Below are positions 1-5,431 of a stretch of DNA of 5,431 nucleotides, one piece after another (position 1 is the stretch's first letter; each line of letters starts with the position of its first letter). A program made the translations under genes and the position numbers. Below the pieces are notes generated by a model, which saw only the letters and a program-made list of their open reading frames with translations, had not been told where the DNA came from and ran no database searches. Source of the stretch: Eggerthellaceae bacterium (GTDB taxonomy: Bacteria > Actinomycetota > Coriobacteriia > Coriobacteriales > Eggerthellaceae); the NCBI GenBank assembly GCA_017960005.1, contig JAGCZM010000050.1, forward strand, positions 1 to 5,431. Reading direction: 5' to 3'.

Positions 1-2010
1 ATAATCGGGGGTGTTTTTGTAATCGCGGCCGAGGAACACTTCATGGCTGGGCTCGCCGAACACCTGCGTACCCATGTTTTTGCTCATACCGTACTGGGTC
101 ATCATCGACTTGGCCATCTTGGTGGCACGCTCCAAATCGTTGGATGCGCCGGTGGTGATGTCGTCGCAGAAAATTTCTTCGGCCACACGGCCGCCCATGA
201 ACACGGCCAACTCATCAAGCATCTCGCCGTAGGTGCTGAGTACCTTGTCCTCTTTGGGAATGGACAGGGTGTAACCGAGTGCGCGACCATGGCTGATGAT
301 GGTGATCTTATGCACCGGGTCGGCATGAGGAAGCGAATATCCGACCAAAGCATGACCGCTTTCGTGATAAGCGATGGTGCGTTTGGTTTTGTCGTCGAGG
401 ATGCGGCCTTTGCGCTCGGGACCGGCGATGACACGCTCCATGCTCTCGTTTACCTCGCGCATGGTGATGACGTGCTTGCCCTTTCTGGCGGTAAGAAGCG
501 CGCTTTCGTTCATGAGGTTCATCAAGTCCGCGCCGGTAAATCCGCTGGTGAGCTGTGCCAAACGCTTCAGATCGACATCGCTGCCCAATGGTTTGCCCTT
601 GGCATGGACCTCGAGAATTCTTTCTCTGCCTCTGACATCGGGCGTATCCACCACAATCTGTCTGTCGAAACGGCCGGGACGAAGCAGAGCGGGATCCAAA
701 ATGTCAGCACGGTTGGTTGCCGCGATGAGCACCACGCTTTCGTGCTTCTCAAAACCGTCCATCTCGACCAGCAGTTGGTTTAAGGTCTGTTCGCGTTCGT
801 CATGGCCGCCGCCCAAACCGGTACCGCGCTGTCTGCCCACCGCGTCGATCTCGTCGATGAATATGATGGAAGGAGAAGCCGCCTTGGCCTCCTTGAACAA
901 ATCGCGGACACGGGATGCACCGACGCCGACGAACATTTCGACAAAGTCTGAACCCGAAATGCTGAAGAACGGAACACCGGCTTCACCGGCCACGGCACGC
1001 GCAAGCAACGTCTTGCCGGTACCGGGAGGTCCCACGAGCAAGCATCCGCGCGGAATCTTTGCACCAAGTGCACGGTATTTGGCGGGATTGGCAAGGAAAT
1101 CTTTGATCTCCTGCATCTCCTCGACTGCCTCATCGATACCCGCCACATCGGCAAAGGTCACCTCGGGTCTTTCCGCCTGAATCTTTTTGCTCTTTGCCTT
1201 GCCGAAGTCCATCTGCTGATTGTTGGCCTTCATGGTCATGCGGAAGAAGATGAACAGCAACACACCGATGACCAAAATGGGAAGCAAGGCAAGCAAGATG
1301 TCTCCCCATGCGCTCGGGATGGTGACCGAGTAAGCGATTTCGGGATGGGTACTCAAAAGGTCGGTCAGGCTGCTCTGAGAGCCCCATACGACCGTATATC
1401 TGCATTCCTTGCCGAGTGCTTTTGCCTCGAGTTCGGCCAAATCGATGGCCAAGGGATTGCCGGCCACATGACCGGATGCCTTGTTCGAAAGATAAATGTT
1501 CATGGTCTCGAATGCCTTGTTGAAGGCATCGATAGCGCCTTGTCCCGCGGTCACGGCACGGTAATAAGAACCGGTGACGGTGTAGTTGCCCGCGTTGTAT
1601 ACCGCGCTGGATACTCTGCCCTCTTCCACCGCCTTGGTGTATTCGGTGACGGTGAGGGTATCGGTTACGACACCGGCATTGGGATTGCCCGGAACGAGTC
1701 CGAGCGCCTGCGCAACCAAAAAACCGAGCAACAGAATAAGCGCGAACGTGATAATCGTGGATATCCTGCTTCTTTTCGGCGGTCTGAAGTTGGGCATGGG
1801 GTTTTGGGGAGGAAGATTTTGGGGAGTATCTTCCTTCTTATCCTCTTCGGTTCCCATGATGCGATCGGGCAAGTCTTTGGGAAAGATCAAAAAATCATCG
1901 TCGGCCCGATTGGGCTCGTCTTTTTGCTCGGGCTCGGGTGCCTGCTCAACGGGCACCTCTTGTTCGGGCTTATCCAAGACTTCGTTTTCTTGTTGTTTGT
2001 CTTCTGCCAT
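1..2010 (-). CDS. ftsH: ATP-dependent zinc metalloprotease FtsH (C-terminus cut off by window edge)
   Basis: FtsH is a membrane-anchored hexameric AAA+ protease that extracts and degrades misfolded membrane proteins and short-lived regulators. The visible 670 codons read: a hydrophilic Glu/Gln/Pro-rich cytoplasmic N-terminus (about 1-82), membrane helix 1 (about 84-106), an extracellular domain (about 107-236), membrane helix 2 (about 237-257), the AAA+ module, then the start of the M41 peptidase. Key motifs are Walker A GPPGTGKT (327-334), the pore loop Phe360-Val-Gly, Walker B with Asp386-Glu387, the second region of homology with arginine fingers Arg444 and Arg447, the zinc site HESGH (549-553) and the third zinc ligand Asp625. 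Spacings between these match E. coli FtsH within a few residues. The N-terminal part is about 135 residues longer than in E. coli. The start is ATG at 2010 with a weak AGAAAG ribosome site; it lies 32 bases after hpt. The last part of the peptidase domain lies outside the window. Confidence 0.97.
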   Translation of the reverse strand, partial: MAEDKQQENEVLDKPEQEVPVEQAPEPEQKDEPNRADDDFLIFPKDLPDRIMGTEEDKKEDTPQNLPPQNPMPNFRPPKRSRISTIITFALILLLGFLVAQALGLVPGNPNAGVVTDTLTVTEYTKAVEEGRVSSAVYNAGNYTVTGSYYRAVTAGQGAIDAFNKAFETMNIYLSNKASGHVAGNPLAIDLAELEAKALGKECRYTVVWGSQSSLTDLLSTHPEIAYSVTIPSAWGDILLALLPILVIGVLLFIFFRMTMKANNQQMDFGKAKSKKIQAERPEVTFADVAGIDEAVEEMQEIKDFLANPAKYRALGAKIPRGCLLVGPPGTGKTLLARAVAGEAGVPFFSISGSDFVEMFVGVGASRVRDLFKEAKAASPSIIFIDEIDAVGRQRGTGLGGGHDEREQTLNQLLVEMDGFEKHESVVLIAATNRADILDPALLRPGRFDRQIVVDTPDVRGRERILEVHAKGKPLGSDVDLKRLAQLTSGFTGADLMNLMNESALLTARKGKHVITMREVNESMERVIAGPERKGRILDDKTKRTIAYHESGHALVGYSLPHADPVHKITIISHGRALGYTLSIPKEDKVLSTYGEMLDELAVFMGGRVAEEIFCDDITTGASNDLERATKMAKSMMTQYGMSKNMGTQVFGEPSHEVFLGRDYKNTPDY

Positions 2011-2042
2011 AAAGTAACTTTCTATCCGTGCAACGGAATTGT

Positions 2043-2600
2043 TTACGAATACATCTCGGGTTTGAGGACACCGATATAAGGTAAGTTGCGGTAGCGTTCG
2101 GCATAATCCAAACCGTATCCGACCACGAACTTATCCGGGCACTCAAACCCCATGTATTTGCAGGGTATATCCGCCTGCCCTTTGACGTCTTTGCGCAAAA
2201 ACGCGGCGACGGTTATGGATGCGGGTTTTCTGTCCTTAAGGAAATCGATCAGATAGGACAGAGTCAAACCGGTATCGATGACGTCCTCGGCGATGATGAC
2301 ATGTCTTCCCTCTATGTCGGTCGACAAGTCTTTGAGGATGCGCACGACTCCCGATGAAGTGGTCGAAGCTCCGTACGAGGAAACAACCATGTAGTCCATC
2401 TCGAGCGGCAAGTCTATCTGTCTTGCCAAATCTCCCATGAACAGCGCGGCTCCGCGCAATACCGACACCAAAACCAAATCGGGTTTGCCGTTCACGGAAG
2501 AGCAGTCGGCGTAATCCTCAGTTATCTGTGCACCTATTTCGTGAACGCGTTGTCTGATTTGTTCTTCGGTGAACAATACCTCTTCGACATCTTTATGCAC
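2043..2600 (-). CDS. hpt: Hypoxanthine(-guanine) phosphoribosyltransferase
   Basis: This cytosolic purine-salvage enzyme joins hypoxanthine (and usually guanine) to PRPP, giving IMP or GMP. It has 185 residues, the usual length for bacterial Hpt. Visible family features are the loop SVLRG (46-50), the flexible-loop Ser-Tyr in SSYG (74-77), the PRPP-binding signature [14 protein letters not shown] (101-114) with the acidic pair Glu105-Asp106, and the purine-binding Lys157. The C-terminal stretch [20 protein letters not shown] (160-179) is nearly invariant in the family. The start is GTG at 2600, chosen because a strong purine-rich ribosome site lies just upstream and the protein then begins at the normal distance from the fold. 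It follows maf after a 112-base gap containing an inverted repeat, and it precedes ftsH by 32 bases. The hpt-ftsH pair is widely conserved in Gram-positive bacteria. The signature has Ala104 where many relatives have Val, a mild change. Confidence 0.97.
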   Translation of the reverse strand: MHKDVEEVLFTEEQIRQRVHEIGAQITEDYADCSSVNGKPDLVLVSVLRGAALFMGDLARQIDLPLEMDYMVVSSYGASTTSSGVVRILKDLSTDIEGRHVIIAEDVIDTGLTLSYLIDFLKDRKPASITVAAFLRKDVKGQADIPCKYMGFECPDKFVVGYGLDYAERYRNLPYIGVLKPEMYS

Positions 2601-2605
2601 GATAA

Positions 2606-2616
2606 CCCTCTTCCCT
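2606..2616 (-). promoter_or_regulatory. Ribosome binding site of hpt
   Basis: On the minus strand AGGGAAGAGGG ends five bases before the GTG at 2600. It contains GAGG at suitable spacing and supports this non-ATG start. It sits directly after the right arm of the inverted repeat described at 2617-2670. Confidence 0.7.
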
Positions 2617-2670
2617 GCATTTACACATCAAAAAATGTATCTTGACAGTTTAGCACGCACGTATAAATGC
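2617..2670 (-). repeat. Imperfect inverted repeat in the maf-hpt gap (possible leader hairpin)
   Basis: Read on the minus strand, GCATTTATAC (2670-2661) can pair with GTGTAAATGC (2626-2617). In RNA this gives ten pairs with one U-G wobble, around a 34-base loop. The second arm ends next to the hpt ribosome binding site. No T-run follows, so it is not an intrinsic terminator. It could be an operator, a leader structure affecting hpt translation, a processing site or chance; the function is unknown. Confidence 0.4.
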
Positions 2671-2712
2671 CTCTCCATCAAGACGGTAACATGCCCACCG
2701 TTGAGATTGTTT

Positions 2713-3372
2713 TTACCGTGCCGCTTCGAATATCTCCGCGAACTCTTCGATGAGACGCTTCGCGGGAAGACCGATGATGTTGTCGAGGGCTCCCTCATAG
2801 GATTGCACCAAAATACTGCCCTGGCCCTGGATGGCATATGCTCCGGCCTTGTCGAAGCTCTCTCCCTTTTTGATGTAAGCGTCGATTTCTTCGTCGCTTA
2901 ACTGTTTAAACGTCACGCTCGAGGTATCGACAAATGTCCTGAACCCCAAGCTGACGTCCTCGACGGTGGGAGCGCTTACCAGCCATACCGATACGCCGGT
3001 ATGTACCTGATGGGTACGACCCGACAAGCTTCTCAATATATGTTTTGCGTCGGAAATGCTTCTGGGTTTGCCGTAGATTTCGTTGTCGAGAGCAACGACC
3101 GTATCGGCACCGATCACGGCCGCCATTCCCGTGAAATCCTCCGCCAATATCTCTTGGATGATGGCGCCCGCTTTCTTTTCGGCAAGCTTTTTGACCGCTT
3201 CGGGAGGATTGTTGAGCAAATCGGGTTCGAGTTCCTCATCGATGGGAGTTTGCGGAACCCTCACCTCGAACTCCACTCCCTCATCCTCAAGCAATTGCTT
3301 TCTTCGGGGAGATGCGCTTGCGAGAATGATCTTTACCTTGGGCATCGGCATCTGTTCGGTTTTATCTTCCAC
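2713..3372 (-). CDS. maf: Maf-family nucleoside triphosphate pyrophosphatase (YhdE-like, dTTP/UTP type)
   Basis: Maf proteins hydrolyse nucleoside triphosphates, including modified ones, to the monophosphate and pyrophosphate. They are linked to nucleotide-pool cleaning and to septum or cell-division control. The 219-residue product carries the full family pattern: ILASASPRRKQLL (16-28), the catalytic GADTVV (88-93, Asp90), GKP (101-103), SGRTHQVHTGV (117-127), and DKAGAYAIQGQGS (174-186) followed by NIIGLP (198-203). The AYxIQG wording, with Gln rather than Glu, fits the YhdE (dTTP/UTP) branch better than the YceF (m7GTP) branch; this assignment is inference. Family members often have 185-200 residues. 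The extra length is partly a short N-terminal lead and partly a long stretch at about 30-85. The start is GTG at 3372, with an AAGGGA ribosome site overlapping the tilS stop; ATG codons at residues 8 or 10 are alternatives. The 8-base gap to tilS suggests translational coupling. Confidence 0.95.
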   Translation of the reverse strand: MEDKTEQMPMPKVKIILASASPRRKQLLEDEGVEFEVRVPQTPIDEELEPDLLNNPPEAVKKLAEKKAGAIIQEILAEDFTGMAAVIGADTVVALDNEIYGKPRSISDAKHILRSLSGRTHQVHTGVSVWLVSAPTVEDVSLGFRTFVDTSSVTFKQLSDEEIDAYIKKGESFDKAGAYAIQGQGSILVQSYEGALDNIIGLPAKRLIEEFAEIFEAAR

Positions 3373-3376
3373 GGTA

Positions 3377-3382
3377 TCCCTT
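3377..3382 (-). promoter_or_regulatory. Ribosome binding site of maf, overlapping the tilS stop codon
   Basis: AAGGGA on the minus strand lies four bases before the GTG at 3372. Its first two bases are the last two bases of the tilS TAA (3383-3381). This favours the GTG start of maf and suggests coupled translation of tilS and maf. Confidence 0.6.
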
Positions 3383-4535
3383 AATCTTTCTTTCTTCTTT
3401 GCCTAAACGTACTCATGGGCTCGATACGCACGCCCTTTGAATTGGCGCTTACCGCCAAATCGCCTTGGATGTTGACGACATATCCCTTCTTTACGTAAGC
3501 GGAAGCCTTCAAAGAGGAATCGCTCTCGTAAAGATCTTTATCCCATGCGTCCATGACGGCGGAAACGGATGCTTCCTCTATTCTGCCGTCGGGACCGTAC
3601 AAACTCTCGTACAAAGAAGACAGCTCGTTGAACACCACTCTGCGCAGCAGAGGTGTTTGCACAAGCCCGAGCTCCGGCATGAGCAAAATGCCTTCCTGCG
3701 AATCTGTTTCGGAAAGACGTTTGACAAAAGAAGCGGAAAGCTTATCTGCCTCGGATTCGAGCATATCGTCTTCTTCGGCGATAAGGTTCATCGTACGACG
3801 AAGGGTATCGGAAAGCGATGCGTTCTTGGATTGAGCAAGCGGCACCATCTTTTCTCTCACGAAGGCACGCAGATAGGCGGTATCGGCGTTGGTAACATCC
3901 TCTCTCCAAAGATTTCCGTTGCAATCGGATACCGTATCGCCGCAAAGAGACTGTCTTTCAAACAGATAAGCGCGCAACTCGTCGCGTGTCACATCGAGCA
4001 AGGGTCGAACGATTCTGCCGTATGAGGTGGTGTTGGCATAGCGAAGCGATCCGAACCCTCCCGGTCCGGTACCGACGATGCTTCTCATGTAGAAAGTTTC
4101 CATACGGTCGTTGAGGGTATGGGCCACGGCAATAGCACCTGTTGCGGATGAGCCTTTGCAAAGCTTCTCCATGAGCTCTTTTGCCGCCCCAAACCTCACC
4201 TTACGGGCACAAGCTTCGATGTTTGCTTTGTTTGAAGAAGCAATCTTGGCCACATCGATTTCTCTCAGATAAAAGGGGATGTTTAAGTTTTTTGCCAAAG
4301 ATGCGCAAAATTCGGCATCCGCATCGGCGTCCTGCCCGCGAAGCTTATGGTTGACATGCAACATGGCCAAAGAACCGATTGTTCCTTCTTTTGCCATGTC
4401 AGAAAGCAAATATGCCATGGCAACGGAATCGGATCCTCCCGACACCATCATCAAGACAAGGTCTTTTCCCTCAAAAAGCTTTTGCTTTGTTGAGGTATTT
4501 GCGACCTGTGTTTTTGTTTTCTCGAAAGCAGACAC
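3381..4535 (-). CDS. tilS: tRNA(Ile)-lysidine synthetase TilS (start uncertain, may extend to 4607)
   Basis: TilS uses ATP and lysine to convert cytidine 34 of tRNA-Ile(CAU) to lysidine, so that it reads AUA codons and is charged with isoleucine; it is normally essential. From the GTG at 4535 the product has 384 residues. The N-terminal PP-loop ATPase domain shows SGGSDS (32-37), HVNHKLRG (60-67) and AHTLNDRMETF (138-148). It then has GTGPGG (155-160), RPLLDVTRDELRAYL (177-191) and WREDVTNADTAYLRAFVREKMVPLA (210-234), all typical of TilS. The C-terminal part is weakly conserved and ends in a basic tail. The usual Asp-Asp of the third motif is Asn142-Asp143 here. The frame stays open to GTG 4607 and ATG 4604, which would add 24 or 23 residues rich in Ser/His/Lys and overlap the GNAT gene by about 30 bases. 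I prefer 4535 because GGGG precedes it and the PP-loop then sits at a normal depth. maf follows by 8 bases. Confidence 0.95.
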   Translation of the reverse strand: MSAFEKTKTQVANTSTKQKLFEGKDLVLMMVSGGSDSVAMAYLLSDMAKEGTIGSLAMLHVNHKLRGQDADADAEFCASLAKNLNIPFYLREIDVAKIASSNKANIEACARKVRFGAAKELMEKLCKGSSATGAIAVAHTLNDRMETFYMRSIVGTGPGGFGSLRYANTTSYGRIVRPLLDVTRDELRAYLFERQSLCGDTVSDCNGNLWREDVTNADTAYLRAFVREKMVPLAQSKNASLSDTLRRTMNLIAEEDDMLESEADKLSASFVKRLSETDSQEGILLMPELGLVQTPLLRRVVFNELSSLYESLYGPDGRIEEASVSAVMDAWDKDLYESDSSLKASAYVKKGYVVNIQGDLAVSANSKGVRIEPMSTFRQRRKKD

Positions 4536-4575
4536 GGATTTCCCCGATTTCGAATGGGATTGTTTGTTATGTGTA

Positions 4576-5055
4576 TTATGAACGAGCGACGCGCTCAAGC
4601 GCATCACCCGTCAATCTGAACGGTATCCAACCCCCAACGGACATCGCCCCCAAAGATTCGTAGAAAGCGATACTCGGTTTGTTCCAATCAAGACATTGCC
4701 ACTCGAATCGCCCGCATCCCTCATCGAGCGCTTTTGCGGCCAAATGTTTTATCAATGCCTTGCCGTATCCTTTGTTGCGATATTGAGGATCGATATACAG
4801 ATCTTCCAAATAGATGCCGGCGCGTCCCAAGAAAGTCGAAAAGTTATAAAAATACAGCGCGAACCCAACCTCTTTTTCTTCTTCGCAAACAAATACGACT
4901 TCGGCCTTTTTATCCTCGAATATCCATTTGTTCAAAAGCTCTTCGGTGGCAACGACATCATCGGACATGTTTTCGTAAGAAGCCAAGTCCCCGATAAAGC
5001 GCAGAATCAACGGTGTGTCTTGCTTGGTTGCCTGCCTGATAGTCGGTTTATTCAT
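4576..5055 (-). CDS. GNAT-family N-acetyltransferase, SSAT-like (diamine/thialysine acetyltransferase type)
   Basis: This single-domain GNAT enzyme of 159 residues should transfer acetyl from acetyl-CoA to an amine in the cytosol. The acetyl-CoA-binding motif A is LYIDPQYRNKGYGKALI (86-102), with the R/Q-x-x-G-x-G pattern at Arg93-Gly98. Motif B is CLDWNKPSIAFYESLGA (121-137), including the conserved Tyr132. NFSTFLGRAGIYLEDLY (71-87) and RFEWQCLDWN (116-125) are wording I associate with the spermidine/spermine N1-acetyltransferase-like group. The real substrate cannot be read from the sequence. The start is ATG at 5055, preceded at five bases by AGAGAG. A longer in-frame start at 5214 is rejected because it would place the terminator hairpin inside the coding region. 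It is the first gene after that terminator and probably heads the transcript through tilS. The stop is 40 bases before the preferred tilS start. Confidence 0.93.
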   Translation of the reverse strand: MNKPTIRQATKQDTPLILRFIGDLASYENMSDDVVATEELLNKWIFEDKKAEVVFVCEEEKEVGFALYFYNFSTFLGRAGIYLEDLYIDPQYRNKGYGKALIKHLAAKALDEGCGRFEWQCLDWNKPSIAFYESLGAMSVGGWIPFRLTGDALERVARS

Positions 5056-5089
5056 GGTGTCTCTCTTTTGTCGCTGTTTGCTTTTTGGC

Positions 5090-5118
5090 ATATTAATGCA
5101 TTTCCGGCCTTGGCCGAA
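5090..5118 (-). promoter_or_regulatory. Weak candidate promoter for the GNAT-tilS-maf-hpt-ftsH run
   Basis: On the minus strand TTCGGC (5118-5113) and TAATAT (5095-5090) are separated by 17 bases. Both match the sigma-70 consensus only partly: the -10-like box in four of six positions, the -35-like box poorly. The location fits, between the terminator and the GNAT gene, and it predicts a leader of roughly 28 bases. A promoter is expected here because the terminator should stop transcription from upstream, but this exact site is tentative. Confidence 0.3.
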
Positions 5119-5140
5119 GCCATGCTCTGCCATCGCATAC

Positions 5141-5177
5141 AAAAGCGATAACCCCGCTTTGTTTGCGGGGTTATCGC
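5141..5177 (-). terminator. Intrinsic terminator of the upstream membrane-protein gene
   Basis: GCGATAACCCCGC (5145-5157) and GCGGGGTTATCGC (5165-5177) form a perfect 13-bp stem around a 7-base loop. On the minus strand the stem is followed at once by TTTTGT (5144-5139), giving the U-run of a rho-independent terminator. On the plus strand no T-run follows, so it acts in the minus direction. It lies about 58 bases after the stop at 5235 and isolates that gene from the GNAT-tilS run. Confidence 0.85.
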
Positions 5178-5234
5178 GAATGGTTTCAAAACCGTTTATA
5201 ACGTGCGTAAACAAAACCGCACTCTTTTTGCTGA

Positions 5235-5431
5235 TTAAAGAATATGACGAACTCGTCTCAATACGAATAAACCGATAATCAAAACAAGAATCAAGGCAAA
5301 AGAGAACACAACTGTCGCCACGCTTATGGACTCGAGCTCCTCTGCAGGCTGCGGATTACCGAGAACGGGATTACCGCCGCCAAGAGACCCTCCTCCATGA
5401 GCCTGATGAACGTCGTTGATAACGAATCCGG
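5235..5431 (-). CDS. C-terminal end of an unidentified protein with a single membrane anchor (partial)
   Basis: Only the last 64 residues are visible, ending at TAA 5237-5235; the start lies beyond the right edge. They comprise a short polar stretch, a glycine-rich linker (HGGGSLGGGNPVLGNP, visible residues 11-26), an acidic segment PAEELES, a hydrophobic helix of about 22 residues (about 36-57), and a basic tail RRVRHIL. By the positive-inside rule the tail is cytoplasmic and the bulk of the protein is outside the cell. This is the layout of a surface or secreted enzyme held by a C-terminal membrane helix. No LPxTG motif is visible before the helix. A D-Ala-D-Ala carboxypeptidase would be one possibility, since such genes can lie near tilS, but nothing in the visible residues shows it. 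The frame is supported by its membrane-anchor pattern and by the well-placed terminator downstream. Confidence 0.75.
   Translation of the reverse strand, partial: GFVINDVHQAHGGGSLGGGNPVLGNPQPAEELESISVATVVFSFALILVLIIGLFVLRRVRHIL

Noticed and set aside
43..1180. Long plus-strand open frames (43-783 and 374-1180) opposite ftsH
   Set aside because: They lie antisense to the AAA+ and protease domains of ftsH, overlap one another, and show no recognisable protein features. They are explained by the codon composition of the ftsH strand.
1345..2079. Plus-strand open frame with hydrophobic stretches opposite the start of ftsH
   Set aside because: The apparent hydrophobic segments are the complement of the ftsH N-terminal codons. 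There is no convincing ribosome site, and it crosses the hpt stop.
2642..2667. Plus-strand TTGACA with a TATAAA downstream in the maf-hpt gap
   Set aside because: The spacing is only 14 bases and no plus-strand gene follows, so it is probably chance.
5104..5115. CGGCCTTGGCCG-like palindrome upstream of the GNAT gene
   Set aside because: The stem is five bases with a two-base centre, too small for a stable hairpin. It is a weak operator candidate at best, with no second copy seen.
5056..5214. N-terminal extension of the GNAT gene to ATG 5214
   Set aside because: It would code through the perfect terminator hairpin. The extra residues are unlike the family, and ATG 5055 has a good ribosome site and the normal family N-terminus.
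5203..5222. GTGCG / CGCAC inverted repeat after the membrane-protein stop
   Set aside because: It has only five pairs around a 10-base loop and no T-run follows. The strong terminator lies further on at 5145-5177.
1..5431. RNA genes, CRISPR arrays, mobile elements, defence systems
   Set aside because: Reading both strands showed no tRNA-like cloverleaf, regularly spaced repeats, transposase or integrase motifs. Nearly all bases belong to well-known housekeeping genes.

Overview
This window is bacterial chromosomal DNA of roughly balanced GC content. It has one tightly packed housekeeping block, and every gene lies on the minus strand, so it reads from high to low coordinates. The run GNAT acetyltransferase, tilS, maf, hpt, ftsH has gaps of 40, 8, 112 and 32 bases (using the tilS start preferred here). 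Adjacency of tilS, hpt and ftsH is common in Gram-positive bacteria (Bacillota and Actinomycetota). The wording of the TilS second motif, the use of GTG starts and the long FtsH N-terminus make me lean towards an actinobacterial, perhaps Coriobacteriia-like, host. That placement is inference with low confidence, because no rRNA or other marker gene is present.

Layout from right to left: bases 5431-5235 hold only the C-terminal end of an unidentified protein with a glycine-rich linker, one membrane helix and a short basic tail. About 58 bases after its stop is a 13-bp perfect hairpin followed by a T-run on the minus strand, a convincing intrinsic terminator. A weak candidate promoter then precedes a 159-residue SSAT-like GNAT acetyltransferase (5055-4576). 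Next come tilS (tRNA-Ile lysidine synthetase), maf (nucleotide pyrophosphatase of the YhdE type), hpt (hypoxanthine phosphoribosyltransferase) and ftsH (membrane AAA+ zinc protease). ftsH runs off the left edge after 670 visible codons.

The genes share a quality-control and salvage theme. TilS secures AUA decoding, Maf removes non-canonical or unwanted nucleotides, Hpt recycles hypoxanthine and guanine, and FtsH degrades misfolded membrane and regulatory proteins. The acetyltransferase is probably an accessory leading gene. The 112-base maf-hpt gap is the only internal place with room for regulation. It contains a 10-bp imperfect inverted repeat ending directly before the hpt ribosome binding site.

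I found no RNA gene, CRISPR array, insertion sequence or phage module, and no clearly novel system. The notable points are modest: the maf-hpt leader repeat, an Asn in place of Asp in the TilS PP-loop signature, the large N-terminal and extracellular part of FtsH, and the uncertain tilS start.
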